Below are positions 1-8,344 of a DNA stretch of 61,481 nucleotides, one piece after another. Origin of the DNA: Pseudonocardia sp. (GTDB lineage: Bacteria > Actinomycetota > Actinomycetes > Mycobacteriales > Pseudonocardiaceae); the NCBI RefSeq assembly GCF_025965585.1, contig NZ_JAOPWR010000120.1, forward strand, positions 1 to 61,481, written 5' to 3'. Both the position numbers and the translations under genes were made by a program. Positions within the stretch are counted from its first letter, which is position 1. Every line of letters starts with the position of its first letter. The notes beneath the pieces are model-generated. The model was not told where the DNA came from and searched no databases. It was given only the letters and a program-made list of their open reading frames with translations.

Positions 1-19
1 CCCTCCCGGCGCGCGCGAG

Positions 20-106
20 GCGACGCACGCGTCGTGACACGAAGCGACGCACGCGTCGTGACACGAAGCGACGCACGCGTCGTGACACGAAGCGACGCAC
101 GCGTCG
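20..106. repeat. 24-bp tandem repeat downstream of prcA
   Basis: Three exact 24-bp units (20-43, 44-67, 68-91) and 15 bases of a fourth (92-106). Each unit contains GACGC-AC-GCGTC, a 5-bp inverted repeat around two bases. The array lies just past the prcA stop. It could act as a 3' structure or protein-binding array, or be simple slippage expansion. No gene was recognised between 1 and 142. Confidence 0.85.
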
Positions 107-142
107 GTGACGCGATGCGCGCGTGGACCACGACCCCGGACG

Positions 143-964
143 TCAGGCGCCGTCGACCGCGCCACCGCCGGCGGGGGCGTCGTCGCCACCCACGGCCTCG
201 GACGAGGGGGGCGGGTCGTCCACGGCTCGGTTCTCGGCCGGGAGGAGATCGCGCAGGGCCGGCCCGGAGATGCGACGGAACGTGCGGCGGGGACGGGCGC
301 GGTCGAGCACCGCCACCTCCAGGGCGCTGACGCCCAGCACCCGCGACGTGGTGGTGGCGCCGTTGCTGCCCGTGGTGGCCGCGCCACCGGGCGTGGCGGC
401 CGTCTCCAGGCCCTCGACGGCGACGACCAGCGCCTCGGCCAGCTCCAGGCCCGGACGGTAGGTGTCCTTGAGCTTGGCGCTGATCGGCTCGGTGGTGCCG
501 CCCATGACCACGAACTGCGGCTCGTCGGTGATGGAGCCGTCGTAGGTGATGCGGTAGAGCTGGTCGGCCTCCGCGGTGACGCCCACCTCCGCGAGGCACA
601 GCTCCACCTCGTAGGGCTTCTGCTGCTCGACGAACGCCGTGCCCAGCGCCTGCGCGTAGGCGTTGGCGAGCATCCGGCCGCTGACGTCGCGGCGGTCGTA
701 GGAGTAGCCGCGGACGTCGGCCATGCGAATGCCGCCTGTGCGCAGGTTGTCGAACTCGTTGTACCGGCCGACCGCGGCGAAACCGATGCGGTCGTAGATC
801 TCGGAGACCTTGTGCAGCGCCTTGGAGCGGTTCTCCGCGACGAACAGCACACCGCCGGTGTAAGTCAGCACCACGACGCTGCGACCGCGGGAGATGCCCT
901 TGCGGGCGAGCTCCGAGCGGTCGCGCAGCAGCTGGTCGACCGACGAGTAGAACGGCATCGTCAC
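143..964 (-). CDS. prcA: 20S proteasome alpha subunit
   Basis: Alpha-ring subunit (273 aa) of the actinobacterial 20S proteasome, which gates entry of pupylated substrates to the proteolytic chamber and docks the ARC/Mpa ATPase. The N-terminal stretch ([18 protein letters not shown], then GGVLFVAEN) and the [12 protein letters not shown] and GYSYDRRDV segments match PrcA. The last ~40 residues are a low-complexity tail rich in Asp, Pro and Ala. I chose the GTG at 964 because AGGAG lies 8 bases upstream; an ATG at 958 is possible. It follows prcB by 43 bases in a dop-pup-prcB-prcA order, the usual arrangement. Confidence 0.97.
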   Translation of the reverse strand: MTMPFYSSVDQLLRDRSELARKGISRGRSVVVLTYTGGVLFVAENRSKALHKVSEIYDRIGFAAVGRYNEFDNLRTGGIRMADVRGYSYDRRDVSGRMLANAYAQALGTAFVEQQKPYEVELCLAEVGVTAEADQLYRITYDGSITDEPQFVVMGGTTEPISAKLKDTYRPGLELAEALVVAVEGLETAATPGGAATTGSNGATTTSRVLGVSALEVAVLDRARPRRTFRRISGPALRDLLPAENRAVDDPPPSSEAVGGDDAPAGGGAVDGA

Positions 965-1007
965 GGGAGGAGCTCCTGAACTGTCGTGCCTACGGGGAGC
1001 ATGTGGA

Positions 1008-1862
1008 TCAGCCGACGGGGTTCTCGGTGCGGGCCGCCACGATGTCGCGGACGACCGCCCCGATCTCCTCGTCGGGGTGGCGGACCGCACCCTCGACGCC
1101 GGTGATGCTGACGACCACCGGGTAGATGCGGCGCGTCAGGTCGGGGCCACCGGTGGCGGAGTCGTCATCGGCGGCGTCGTACAACGCCTCGAGGGCGTTG
1201 CGGATCGTGGTGGGGAGGTCGGCGTCGGTGCGGTGGAGCTTCTTCAGCGACGACTTCGCGAACACCGAGCCCGACCCGACGGAGTGGTAGCCGCCCCACT
1301 CGTCGTAGCGGCCGCCGGTGGCGTCGTAGGTGACGATGCGGCCGGCTTTCGACGGCTCGGCGTCCGTGTCGTAGCCGACGAACAGCGGCACCACGACGAA
1401 GCCCTGCATCGCGGCGCCGAGGTTCTGCGCCACCATGCCGGCGAGCTTGTTGGACTTGCCGTCCAGGGAGAGCGGGACGCCCTCGGTCTTCTCGTAGTGC
1501 TCGAGGTCGACGGTGAACAGCCGCACCATCTGGATGGCGATGCCGGCCGAGCCCGCGATGCCGACCGCCGAGTAGGAGTCGGTGATGAAGACCTTCTCGA
1601 TGTCGCGCTGAGCGATCACGTTGCCCTGGGTGGCCCGCCGGTCGCCGGCGATCACCACGCCCTCGTTGAAGACCAGCGCGACGATCGTGGTGCCGTGCGG
1701 CACGTCGAGACCGGCGTCGGCCCGCGGCGCGAGACCCTCCGGGATGCGGCCGGGAAGCAGATGCGGCGCGTGCGCGGTGACGAAGTCGGTGAACGAGGAC
1801 GGGCCGGGAGCGAGGTACGCATCCAGACCTGCGGGCGAACGGCGGGACTCCGAGAACGGCAT
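1008..1862 (-). CDS. prcB: 20S proteasome beta subunit
   Basis: Catalytic beta subunit (284 aa as started here). The ...[11 protein letters not shown] junction marks autocatalytic removal of a 57-residue propeptide to expose the N-terminal threonine nucleophile (Thr58). That propeptide length equals that of M. tuberculosis PrcB, which supports the ATG at 1862 over an in-frame GTG at 1883 whose codons overlap the GGAGAGG ribosome-binding sequence. The conserved [16 protein letters not shown] and GSGSVFAKS segments are present. It is transcribed with pup and prcA. Confidence 0.97.
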   Translation of the reverse strand: MPFSESRRSPAGLDAYLAPGPSSFTDFVTAHAPHLLPGRIPEGLAPRADAGLDVPHGTTIVALVFNEGVVIAGDRRATQGNVIAQRDIEKVFITDSYSAVGIAGSAGIAIQMVRLFTVDLEHYEKTEGVPLSLDGKSNKLAGMVAQNLGAAMQGFVVVPLFVGYDTDAEPSKAGRIVTYDATGGRYDEWGGYHSVGSGSVFAKSSLKKLHRTDADLPTTIRNALEALYDAADDDSATGGPDLTRRIYPVVVSITGVEGAVRHPDEEIGAVVRDIVAARTENPVG

Positions 1863-1899
1863 GGTCAGGGCGTGCCTCTCCACGTACGGGTACTGCGCT

Positions 1900-1932
1900 G
1901 CGGGTACAGCAGGTGCGGGTACAGCGGGTACA
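1900..1932. repeat. GCGGGTACA short repeats between pup and prcB
   Basis: Three copies of the 9-mer GCGGGTACA (1900-1908, 1915-1923, 1924-1932), with degenerate GCGGGTG copies following, in the 133-base gap between pup and prcB. On the coding strand this reads TGTACCCGC repeated through the prcB leader. No function is assigned. Confidence 0.6.
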
Positions 1933-1995
1933 GCGGGTGCGGGTGGTGCGGTGCTGCAGGTGAACGGGGCGCCGGCCGCGGCCGGCGAGGGGAGG

Positions 1996-2193
1996 CTACT
2001 CGCCGCCCTTCTGGACGTAGGCCCGGACGAAGTCCTCGGCGTTCTCCTCGAGCACGTCGTCGATCTCGTCGAGAATCGTGTCGACGTCCTCGCCGAGCTT
2101 CTCGCGACGCTCCTGGCCCGCCGCCGAGGCGTCGGCGCCCTCGTCGTCGTCGCCGCCTCCGCCGCCCTGACGCTTCGTCTGCTCCTGCGACAT
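1996..2193 (-). CDS. pup: prokaryotic ubiquitin-like protein Pup
   Basis: A 65-residue disordered tag that is ligated through its C-terminal residue to lysines of proteins destined for the proteasome. It has a Gly/Asp-rich N-terminus, the helix-forming [20 protein letters not shown] segment that binds the ARC/Mpa coiled coils, and the C-terminus VQKGGE. The last residue is Glu, not Gln, so ligation would not need prior deamidation by Dop, unlike GGQ-type Pup. A strong ribosome-binding site (GAGGAGGAG) precedes the ATG. It lies between dop and prcB. Confidence 0.98.
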   Translation of the reverse strand: MSQEQTKRQGGGGGDDDEGADASAAGQERREKLGEDVDTILDEIDDVLEENAEDFVRAYVQKGGE

Positions 2194-2332
2194 GGGTGTC
2201 TCCTCCTCGCGCCTGGCTCCGACGACCGCGCGGCGCCCGCGCGGCTAACCGGAGTCCGGTACCGATGAACACTACCCAGCGAAATGCCGACACGCCCGCT
2301 GATCGAGCCTGTCCGATGGGCGAGTCGCGTGA

Positions 2333-3850
2333 TCAGCCCCGGGTGAGGGCCTCCACCAGCTCCTCGGCGGTACGAGAGTTGTCGATCAGGTCACCGACGT
2401 GCTTGCGGGTGCCGCGCAGCGGCTCCAGCGTCGGGATCCGCACCAGCGACTCGCGGCCCAGATCGAAGATCACCGAGTCCCACGACGCGGCGGCGACCTC
2501 GGACGGGTAGCGCTCCAGGCACCGGCCGCGGAAGTAGGCGCGGGTGTCCTCCGGCGGCTCGTGCATCGCGGCGGTCACCTCCTCCTCCGTGACGAGGCGC
2601 TTGATCGACCCGCGCGTGGCGAGGCGGTTGTAGAGACCCTTGCCCATGCGGACGTCGGCGTACTGCAGGTCGACCAAGTGCAGCCGCGGGGCGTCCCACG
2701 CCAGGCCGTCGCGCTCGCGGTAGCCCTCGAGCAGGCGCAGCTTCGCCGTCCAGTCGAGCCGGTCGGCGGTGCTCATGGGGTCGCGCGCCAGGTCGTCGAG
2801 CACCTCGCCCCAGATCTGCAGGACCTCCGCGGTGGCGTCGTCGACGTCGGCACCCATCGTGTTCTCGACGTGCTTCTGTGCCTTCTCGAAGTAGGCCTGC
2901 TGGATGTCCAGACCGGTCATCTTCCGGCCGTCGGCCATGTCGACCGTGAGCTTCAGCGACGGGTCGTGGCTGATCCGGTGCACGGAGCGGACCGGCTCGG
3001 CGAGGCGCAGCTCGTCGAACCGGACGCCCTTCTCGATCATGTCCAGGACGAGCGCCGCCGTACCCACCTTGAGCAGTGTGGAGTACTCGCTCATGTTGGC
3101 GTCGCCGATGATGACGTGCAGACGGCGGTACTTGTCGGCGTCGGCGTGCGGCTCGTCGCGGGTGTTGATGATGCCGCGCTTGAGCGTGGTCTCCAGGCCG
3201 ACCTCGACCTCGATGTAGTCGGCGCGCTGGGAGAGCTGGTAGCCCGTCTCGTCACCGGCCGCTCCGAGCCCGACGCGGCCCGCGCCGCACACCACCTGGC
3301 GCGTGACGAAGAACGGGGTGAGCCCCGCCACGATCGACGGGAACGTGGTCTGGCGGGCCATCAGGTAGTTCTCGTGGGAGCCGTAGCTGGCGCCCTTGCC
3401 GTCGACGTTGTTCTTGTAGAGCTGGATGCGCGGCGCGCCGGGAACGCTGGCCGACCGCATCGCGGCCTCCTCCATCACCCGCTCCCCCGCCTTGTCCCAG
3501 ATCACGATGTCGCGCGGCGTGGTGACCTCGGGAGTGGAGAACTCGGGGTGCGCGTGGTCGACGTAGAGCCGGGCCCCGTTGGTCAGGATGACGTTGGCCG
3601 CGCCCAGGTCGTCCAGCTCGGAGTCGTGCGACTGCTGCATCGTGGGCGCCGAGAGGTCGAACCCGCGGGCGTCGCGCAACGGCGACTCCACCTCGTAGTC
3701 CCAGCGGGCGCGCCGCGAGCGCGGGATGTCGGCGGCCGCGGCGTAGGCCAGCACCACCTGGGTGGAGGTGATCACCGGGTTGGCGGTGGGGTCGCCCGGC
3801 ACCGAGATGCCGTACTCGATCTCCGTGCCCATGATCCGGCGCGCGGTCAC
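2333..3850 (-). CDS. dop: depupylase/deamidase Dop
   Basis: A 505-aa member of the carboxylate-amine-ligase-like Pup enzyme family. Dop deamidates Pup-GGQ and removes Pup from substrates; here Pup ends in GGE, so depupylation is the likely main task. Visible motifs are the GTEIEYG ATP/Mg segment at residues 8-14, [50 protein letters not shown] and NTRDEPHAD. The long loop after residue 40 and the position upstream of pup favour Dop over PafA. The GTG start at 3850 shares GTGA with the stop of an eight-codon leader frame, and no good ribosome-binding site precedes it. Confidence 0.95.
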   Translation of the reverse strand: MTARRIMGTEIEYGISVPGDPTANPVITSTQVVLAYAAAADIPRSRRARWDYEVESPLRDARGFDLSAPTMQQSHDSELDDLGAANVILTNGARLYVDHAHPEFSTPEVTTPRDIVIWDKAGERVMEEAAMRSASVPGAPRIQLYKNNVDGKGASYGSHENYLMARQTTFPSIVAGLTPFFVTRQVVCGAGRVGLGAAGDETGYQLSQRADYIEVEVGLETTLKRGIINTRDEPHADADKYRRLHVIIGDANMSEYSTLLKVGTAALVLDMIEKGVRFDELRLAEPVRSVHRISHDPSLKLTVDMADGRKMTGLDIQQAYFEKAQKHVENTMGADVDDATAEVLQIWGEVLDDLARDPMSTADRLDWTAKLRLLEGYRERDGLAWDAPRLHLVDLQYADVRMGKGLYNRLATRGSIKRLVTEEEVTAAMHEPPEDTRAYFRGRCLERYPSEVAAASWDSVIFDLGRESLVRIPTLEPLRGTRKHVGDLIDNSRTAEELVEALTRG

Positions 3851-3873
3851 CGGTGAACCTCGAACGCACTCAT
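3847..3873 (-). CDS. putative leaderless leader peptide of dop
   Basis: An eight-codon frame, MSAFEVHR, whose ATG at 3873 lies 7 bases after a TAGGCT -10 box (3881-3886 on the minus strand) and whose TGA overlaps the dop GTG as GTGA. The spacing is the one seen at many leaderless genes in this window. dop translation could therefore depend on ribosomes finishing this short frame. Expression is inferred from sequence only. Confidence 0.45.
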   Translation of the reverse strand: MSAFEVHR

Positions 3874-3880
3874 GCTCAGG

Positions 3881-3886
3881 AGCCTA
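3881..3886 (-). promoter_or_regulatory. dop -10 box TAGGCT
   Basis: TAGGCT 7 bases upstream of the ATG at 3873, predicting a transcript that begins at or near that ATG. The region is the divergent dop/Nudix promoter; a GATGAT (3900-3905), 6 bases before the Nudix ATG, may serve the other strand. Confidence 0.5.
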
Positions 3887-3911
3887 ACCGCCGTGCGGGG
3901 ATGATGGCCTG

Positions 3912-4472
3912 ATGCGGGCGGAGGACGAGCAGGTCGCCGTGTTCGACGCGGCCGGACGGATGACGGGTGCCGCACCCCGGGGCGGGGTCTACCGGGACGG
4001 GATCTGGCACGGCGCCACCGGCGTCCTCGTCCGCAGCGGCGACGGTGAGCGCGTCTACCTGCACCGCCGCTCGCCGGAGAAGCTCGTGTTCCCGCACTGT
4101 TACGACTGCTGGGCGGGCGGCGTCATCGGTCCGGGCGAGACGCCGGACGACGCCGCGGCCCGCGAGCTGGAGGAGGAGCTGGGCATCAGTGATGTCCCGC
4201 TCACCCCGACCGACCGCTTCACCTTCGACGACGGCCGCCTGCGCTACCACGTGTTCGGCTACGAGGTGGCCTGGGACGGGCCGGTCCGCCACCAACCGGA
4301 AGAGGTGGTCTGGGGCGGCTGGGTCACCCTCGACGCGCTGCGCGCCCTCCTCGACGACCCGGTGCGCTGGCCCTTCGCCGCCGACGGACGGGCGGGTATC
4401 GGGCGCTGGTTCGCCGCCCACGACCGCGCCGCCCCCGATCGCGCCACCTACGACCGGCGCGATCGCGCGTAG
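3912..4472 (+). CDS. Nudix hydrolase
   Basis: A 186-aa Nudix family pyrophosphohydrolase. The full Nudix box runs from Gly70 to Ile92 (G-VIGPG-E-x7-RELEEELGI), with the REUxEE metal-binding core intact. The N-terminal half (DAAGRMTGAAPRGGVYRDGIWH, then HRRSPEKLVFPHCYD) resembles the IDI/YfcD-like branch, so the substrate may be an unusual nucleotide or prenyl diphosphate; this cannot be fixed from sequence. It is divergent from dop, and its 3' end overlaps the convergent CGNR gene by 25 bases. Confidence 0.9.
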   Translation: MRAEDEQVAVFDAAGRMTGAAPRGGVYRDGIWHGATGVLVRSGDGERVYLHRRSPEKLVFPHCYDCWAGGVIGPGETPDDAAARELEEELGISDVPLTPTDRFTFDDGRLRYHVFGYEVAWDGPVRHQPEEVVWGGWVTLDALRALLDDPVRWPFAADGRAGIGRWFAAHDRAAPDRATYDRRDRA

Positions 4473-4936
4473 TACCGGCCCGCCTTGGCCCGGTTGCCGC
4501 ACACCTCCATGGAGCACCACCGCCGCGTGCCGTTGCGGGAGATGTCGTGGAACCACAGCACGCAGGTGGGGCGGGCGCAGCGCCGGATCCTGTCGGGCCG
4601 GCCCCCCAGCAGGGCCAGGTAGTCGACGGCCGCGTCCCAGGCCGCGCGCCACTCGGGGTCGACGCGGACCTCCTCCCCCGGGCCGTCGGCCCGCAGCACG
4701 GGGGTGCGGGCACCGCGGGCGAGCACGGCGTTGAGCGGCTCGCGGTCTCCCTGCTCCAGGGCGGCCCGCAGCGCGGCGCGTGCCTCGCGCAGCGCTGCCG
4801 CCGAGCCGGTGTTGTAGCCGTGCTCGGCCAGCCACGCCGTGACGCCGTCGGGGTCGGCGAGCTGGTCACCGCCGTCCCACCGGGTGTCGACGAGATCGAG
4901 CGCGAGGGGCTCACCGACGAGAGGTCGTTGCTGCAC
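4448..4936 (-). CDS. ABATE/CGNR zinc-finger protein
   Basis: A 162-aa protein with an N-terminal ABATE-type region and a C-terminal CGNR zinc finger: CARPTCVLWFHD at ~120-131, then RRWCSMEVCGNRAKAGRYY. Four cysteines are placed to bind zinc. Such proteins are predicted DNA-binding regulators, usually next to small enzyme genes. The GTG start at 4936 is preceded by TTAGAT 7 bases away, so it may be leaderless. It is divergent from the FMN-binding gene at 5022, with an inverted repeat between them. Confidence 0.85.
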   Translation of the reverse strand: MQQRPLVGEPLALDLVDTRWDGGDQLADPDGVTAWLAEHGYNTGSAAALREARAALRAALEQGDREPLNAVLARGARTPVLRADGPGEEVRVDPEWRAAWDAAVDYLALLGGRPDRIRRCARPTCVLWFHDISRNGTRRWCSMEVCGNRAKAGRYYARSRRS

Positions 4937-4964
4937 GGTTCACATCTAACCACTGTTCATCGCC

Positions 4965-4979
4965 TTACCGGTGAGGTAA
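4965..4979. promoter_or_regulatory. TTACC-N5-GGTAA inverted repeat
   Basis: A perfect 5-bp inverted repeat with a 5-base spacer in the 85-base gap between the divergent CGNR gene and the FMN-binding gene. A plausible operator for the CGNR protein; regulator binding is inferred. Confidence 0.35.
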
Positions 4980-5021
4980 TGTTCTCACCATGAAAGTGCG
5001 GATGAACGGTGAGGAGTGGTC

Positions 5022-5642
5022 ATGGCGCAGCGGTTCGCGGAGCTGACCTTCAGCCCGGAGGTCCGGTCCGCCCAGGCGCACTACGGAAGCTCCGGGGTGG
5101 GCGACCGGCTGCTCGCCGCCGTCGAGGCGCAGGCCCGGCTGGGCCCGGACGAGGCCGCCTTCCTCGCCGCCCGCGACGGGTTCCACCTCGCCACCGTCAC
5201 CGCCACCGGATGGCCCTACGTCCAGTTCCGCGGCGGGCCCCCCGGGTTCGTCCGGGTGCTGGACGAGCACACGATCGCCTGGGCCGACCTGCGTGGCAAC
5301 CGGCAGTACATCACCACGGGCAACCTCGACCCGTCCGGTGACGCCCGGGTGGCGATGATCTTCATGGACCTCGCGCAACCCAGCCGCATCAAGGTGCTCG
5401 GCACCGCGCGCATCGTGGACGCGGCCGACGACCCGGAGTTCGCACGCGGACTGACCGCCGCCGGGGAGCGCGGCAAGGTGGAGCGGGTAATGCTCGTCAC
5501 CGTCGAGGCCTTCGCCTGGAACTGTCCGCAGCACATCACCCCGCGGTTCACCGCCGAGGAGGTGGCGCGGTCGGTGCGGCCGCTGCAGGACGAGCTGGCG
5601 GCGCTCCGCGCCGAGAACGCGCGGCTGCGCGCCGCGAGCTGA
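5022..5642 (+). CDS. pyridoxamine 5'-phosphate oxidase-family flavoprotein
   Basis: A 206-aa split-barrel protein of the PNPOx-like family that binds FMN or F420. The segment FHLATVTATGWPYVQFRGGPPGFVRVLD is the first beta hairpin, followed by IAWADLRGNRQYITTGNLD and RVAMIFMDLAQPSRIKVLGTARIV. A short C-terminal helix rich in Ala, Arg and Leu follows. The ATG at 5022 has GAGGAG 5 bases upstream and is preferred to a GTG at 5016 that lies inside that site. The substrate is unknown. Confidence 0.85.
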   Translation: MAQRFAELTFSPEVRSAQAHYGSSGVGDRLLAAVEAQARLGPDEAAFLAARDGFHLATVTATGWPYVQFRGGPPGFVRVLDEHTIAWADLRGNRQYITTGNLDPSGDARVAMIFMDLAQPSRIKVLGTARIVDAADDPEFARGLTAAGERGKVERVMLVTVEAFAWNCPQHITPRFTAEEVARSVRPLQDELAALRAENARLRAAS

Positions 5643-5648
5643 GCCGGG

Positions 5649-6164
5649 TCAGCCGTCCGACGCGCACTCGTCCGCCGGGCAGCCGTCGGCCACGGCCGGC
5701 CACATCGGCGCGTCCGACAGCGCGCCGGCGAGCACGTCGCTGATCTCGCGGAGGGAGCGCTGCTGCTCGGGCGTCAGCGCGTCGAACAGCAGGTTGCGCA
5801 CCTCCTCCACGTGTCCGGGCGCCGCGGCCTGCAGGCGTGCGAAGCCCTCGTCGGTGAGCACGGCGTTCTGCCCGCGCTTGTCCGTATGACACGGCTCACG
5901 GCGCACCCAGCCGTCCTGCTCCATCCGTGCGACGGCGTGGCTGAGCCTGCTCCGCGACGACAGCGACGTGGATGCCAGCTGGCTCATCCGCAGCGTCCGC
6001 TCGGGCGCCTCGGACAGCCGCACGAGGATCTCGTAGTAGGCGTGCGGGATGCCCGCCTCCTGCTGGAGCTGACGCTCGATGCGCTCGAAGAGCAGTCGGC
6101 TCGCCGTCAGGAAGCTGCGCCACGTCTGCTGCTCGTCGGTGTCCAACCATCGCGTGTCGTTCAC
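5649..6164 (-). CDS. MarR-family transcriptional regulator
   Basis: A 171-aa winged-helix regulator. The recognition region (LRMSQLASTSLSSRSRLSHAVARMEQDGWVRREPCHTDKRGQNAVLTDEG) is typical of MarR, and dimerisation helices flank it. The GTG at 6164 lies close behind GGGAGG. It is divergent from yceI with two related operator-like sequences between the starts, so it probably represses both genes. The ligand is not evident. Confidence 0.92.
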   Translation of the reverse strand: MNDTRWLDTDEQQTWRSFLTASRLLFERIERQLQQEAGIPHAYYEILVRLSEAPERTLRMSQLASTSLSSRSRLSHAVARMEQDGWVRREPCHTDKRGQNAVLTDEGFARLQAAAPGHVEEVRNLLFDALTPEQQRSLREISDVLAGALSDAPMWPAVADGCPADECASDG

Positions 6165-6181
6165 CGCACCTCCCTGGAATA

Positions 6182-6236
6182 GTTGAACTCTCAACACGTT
6201 TACGATAGCGTCCCTCTCAACAGCTGAGAGTTCAAC
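6182..6236. promoter_or_regulatory. paired MarR-type operators
   Basis: GTTGAACTCTCAAC at 6182-6195 (GTTGA/TCAAC arms) and its inverted copy GAGAGTTCAAC at 6226-6236. The latter is part of a CTCTCA-N5-TGAGAG hairpin at 6214-6230. Both lie between the marR and yceI starts, flanking a TACGAT -10 candidate (6201-6206). Assignment to the adjacent MarR protein is inferred from position and repetition. Confidence 0.65.
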
Positions 6237-6255
6237 GAAATTCACGGAGGTTCTC

Positions 6256-6813
6256 ATGACCACGGCGACGCAGATCCCCGGTTACATCGCAGGGACCTGG
6301 GACATCGACCCGGTGCACTCCGACGTCTCCTTCACCGTGCGGCACATGATGGTGAGCAAGGTACGCGGCCGTTTCGCCTCGTTCAGCGGCGAGATCACCA
6401 CCGGTGCCGACATCACCGCTTCGACGGTCACCGCATCGATCGACGCCACCTCGATCGACACCAACAACGACCAGCGTGACGGGCACATCAAGTCGGCCGA
6501 CTTCTTCGACGTCGAGAACCACCCGACCTGGACGTTCCAGTCCACCGGCGTCCGCGTCGACGGGGACGACATCATCGTCGACGGCGACATCACCATCAAG
6601 GGCGTCACCAGGAACATCCCGCTGACCCTCGAGGTCAACGGCTTCGGCCCGGACGCCTACGGCGGCACGCGCGTCGGCTTCTCCGGCCTCGCGCAGATCA
6701 ACCGCAGCGACTTCGGCGTCGACATCTCGATGCCCCTCGACGGTGGCGGCGTGGTCGTCAGCGAGAAGGTGCAGATCAGCCTCGAGATCGAGGGCGTTCT
6801 CCGCGCCGCCTGA
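6256..6813 (+). CDS. YceI-family lipid-binding protein
   Basis: A 185-aa protein of the YceI-like lipocalin-fold family, which binds polyisoprenoid or other amphiphilic ligands. Family landmarks are WDIDPVHSDVSFTVRHMMVSKVRGRF at the N-terminus, DGHIKSADFFDVENHPTWTFQST in the middle and a C-terminal GFSGLAQINRSDFGV. No signal peptide is visible, so it is probably cytoplasmic, as in most actinobacterial members. GGAGG precedes the ATG by 5 bases. It is divergent from marR. Confidence 0.92.
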   Translation: MTTATQIPGYIAGTWDIDPVHSDVSFTVRHMMVSKVRGRFASFSGEITTGADITASTVTASIDATSIDTNNDQRDGHIKSADFFDVENHPTWTFQSTGVRVDGDDIIVDGDITIKGVTRNIPLTLEVNGFGPDAYGGTRVGFSGLAQINRSDFGVDISMPLDGGGVVVSEKVQISLEIEGVLRAA

Positions 6814-6861
6814 TCGCAAGCTCCGAACCCCGGCCGCGCCCGTTCCCGGGGCGCGGACTGC

Positions 6862-6898
6862 CAGCGGCCCCCGACCTCCCCTCGGTCGGGGGCCGCTG
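6862..6898 (+). terminator. strong hairpin terminator after yceI
   Basis: A perfect 15-bp GC-rich stem (6862-6876 with 6884-6898) and 7-base loop, 48 bases past the yceI stop. There is no long T run, which is usual in high-GC actinobacteria. Confidence 0.8.
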
Positions 6899-7134
6899 CA
6901 TGTCCGGGGTGGGCGCCGGGGCAGCCCTCGATCGTTCGGGAGCCGCTCCCCCGTACCACCCGCCCCGCCTCGCCCGGCCGCGTGCACTCTCGCCTTCGAC
7001 GGCCTGACGACGTCGGCGGCCGGCATGGGCCTCGTCGTGGTGCTGGAGCCACGGGCCGGCGTCGGTCGCCCTGCGCGTCGACGTCCTGCCCCTCCCCCTC
7101 TGAGTGCCCCCGCAGAGCCGCTACCGTCGACGCC
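6899..7134. other. intergenic region without recognisable gene
   Basis: With the terminator this makes a 321-base gap between yceI and the AraC gene. Short open frames here have no family features. The only signal seen is TACCGT at 7122-7127, the -10 box of the next gene. Confidence 0.5.
7122..7127 (+). promoter_or_regulatory. -10 box TACCGT of AraC gene
   Basis: TACCGT 7 bases before the GTG at 7135, predicting a leaderless transcript. Confidence 0.5.
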
Positions 7135-7947
7135 GTGGCCTACCGGGAGCTCGCCCCGCCGCCCGCGCTGCGGGGGCTCGTCGAGTGCGGTTGGGTGTCC
7201 ACGCTCGGGTCCGGTGCGGCCCCCCAGGTCCGGGACGTCCTGCCCGACGGCTGTATGGACCTGCTCCGGATCGGCGACGAGATGCTGATCGCCGGGCCCG
7301 ACACGGCCCCGCACCCGGTCCGGCTGGACGCCGGCGTGCCGGTGGCGGGCCTGCGGTTCGTCCCGGGCGCCCTGCCCGGCCTGCTCGGTGTCCCGGCCTC
7401 TGCCCTGCGCGACCAGCGCGTCCCCTTGGCCGAGGTCTACCCGCGTGCGGCGCGCCCCGCCACCCCGCGAGTCGGGGCCGGAGGCCGCGCGAGCCGGGAT
7501 CCCGGCGCGCGCGAGCCGGGCCCAGGGTGCGACGGCGAGGACGCCAGGGCGATCCTGGCCGGCGTCGCCGCCACGGCGCTCGCGCTGCCGGGCATCGCAC
7601 CGCCCGACCCGTTCACGCGCGAGCTCGCCTCCCGAATCGGCAGCGGGGCCGGGGCGGCCGCCACCGCCGACGCTCTCGGCTGCACCACCCGCACGCTGCA
7701 CCGCCAGTGCCTCGCGGCGTTCGGCTACGGGCCCGCGATGCTGCGCCGCGTGCTGCGCTTCCGCCGGGCGTCCGCGCTGCTGCACGCCGGCATGGCCCCG
7801 GCCGAGGTGGCGGCCCTCGCCGGCTACGCCGACCAGCCCCATCTGTCGCGGGAGGTCCGGGCGCTGGCCGGGGTCGCGCCGCGTCAGCTGGCGAGCGGGG
7901 CGAACACGTCCACGCCGTTGCCGTCGGGATCGAGCACCACCGCGTAG
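7135..7947 (+). CDS. AraC-family regulator with DUF6597-type N-domain
   Basis: A 270-aa regulator. Residues 1-~110 (YRELAPPPALRGLVECGWV, then DVLPDGCMDLLRI and AGLRFVPGALPGLLGV) form the N-terminal sensor domain found in many actinobacterial AraC proteins. The C-terminal two helix-turn-helix motifs include LGCTTRTLHRQCLAAFGYGPAMLRRVLRF and MAPAEVAALAGYADQPHLSREV. The last ~20 residues run into the convergent glyoxalase gene (64-base overlap) and look non-conserved. The GTG start is set by the -10 spacing. Confidence 0.85.
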   Translation: MAYRELAPPPALRGLVECGWVSTLGSGAAPQVRDVLPDGCMDLLRIGDEMLIAGPDTAPHPVRLDAGVPVAGLRFVPGALPGLLGVPASALRDQRVPLAEVYPRAARPATPRVGAGGRASRDPGAREPGPGCDGEDARAILAGVAATALALPGIAPPDPFTRELASRIGSGAGAAATADALGCTTRTLHRQCLAAFGYGPAMLRRVLRFRRASALLHAGMAPAEVAALAGYADQPHLSREVRALAGVAPRQLASGANTSTPLPSGSSTTA

Positions 7948-8285
7948 CGCTGGCCCCAGAACGCGTCGAACGGCGCCAGCTCCCCGTGGTGGCCCGCGCC
8001 CGTCAGCTCGGCGTAGATCGCGTCGACGTCGGCCGCGGTGTCCACGGCGAACGCCAGGTTCGTCCGGCCGCCGCCCGCGGGCGGGCTCCAGCCGGGGTGG
8101 AACGACCGGATGGTGTCCTCGGTGTCGAACGCGACGCGCAGCCCACCGGCCACCGCCACCTCCACGTGCGGCTCTCCGTCCGCCGACGCGGGGGCGTCCA
8201 GCCCGAGTCTGCGGTAGAAGGACAGCGCCTTCCCCATGTCCGCCACCACGATCCCGACCACGTCCAGCCGTGCCTCGATGTCCAC
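7884..8285 (-). CDS. VOC/glyoxalase-family protein
   Basis: A 133-aa vicinal-oxygen-chelate protein with two beta-alpha-beta-beta-beta modules: RLDVVGIVVADMGKALSFYRRLGL at the start and NLAFAVDTAADVDAIYAELTGAG, then RYAVVLDPDGNGVDVFAP at the end. Members include glyoxalases, dioxygenases and bleomycin-type resistance proteins; the substrate here is not deducible. The GTG start at 8285 has no strong ribosome-binding site. It overlaps the convergent AraC gene. Confidence 0.88.
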   Translation of the reverse strand: MDIEARLDVVGIVVADMGKALSFYRRLGLDAPASADGEPHVEVAVAGGLRVAFDTEDTIRSFHPGWSPPAGGGRTNLAFAVDTAADVDAIYAELTGAGHHGELAPFDAFWGQRYAVVLDPDGNGVDVFAPLAS

Positions 8286-8344
8286 GAGGGAACGCTAGAG
8301 CGGCCGGCGCCCCGCGGTCGTGAACGGATCGGACACGCGAACGA

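Noticed and set aside
20-106. CRISPR-like array
   Set aside because: The units are contiguous with no spacers and no cas genes are nearby; the Cas4-like gene at 11585 is the trmI-linked type.
34-330. Open frame with eight-residue repeats (TRSDARVV) at the window start
   Set aside because: It is produced by the 24-bp array and then runs antisense through prcA; no start signal and arginine-rich shadow composition.
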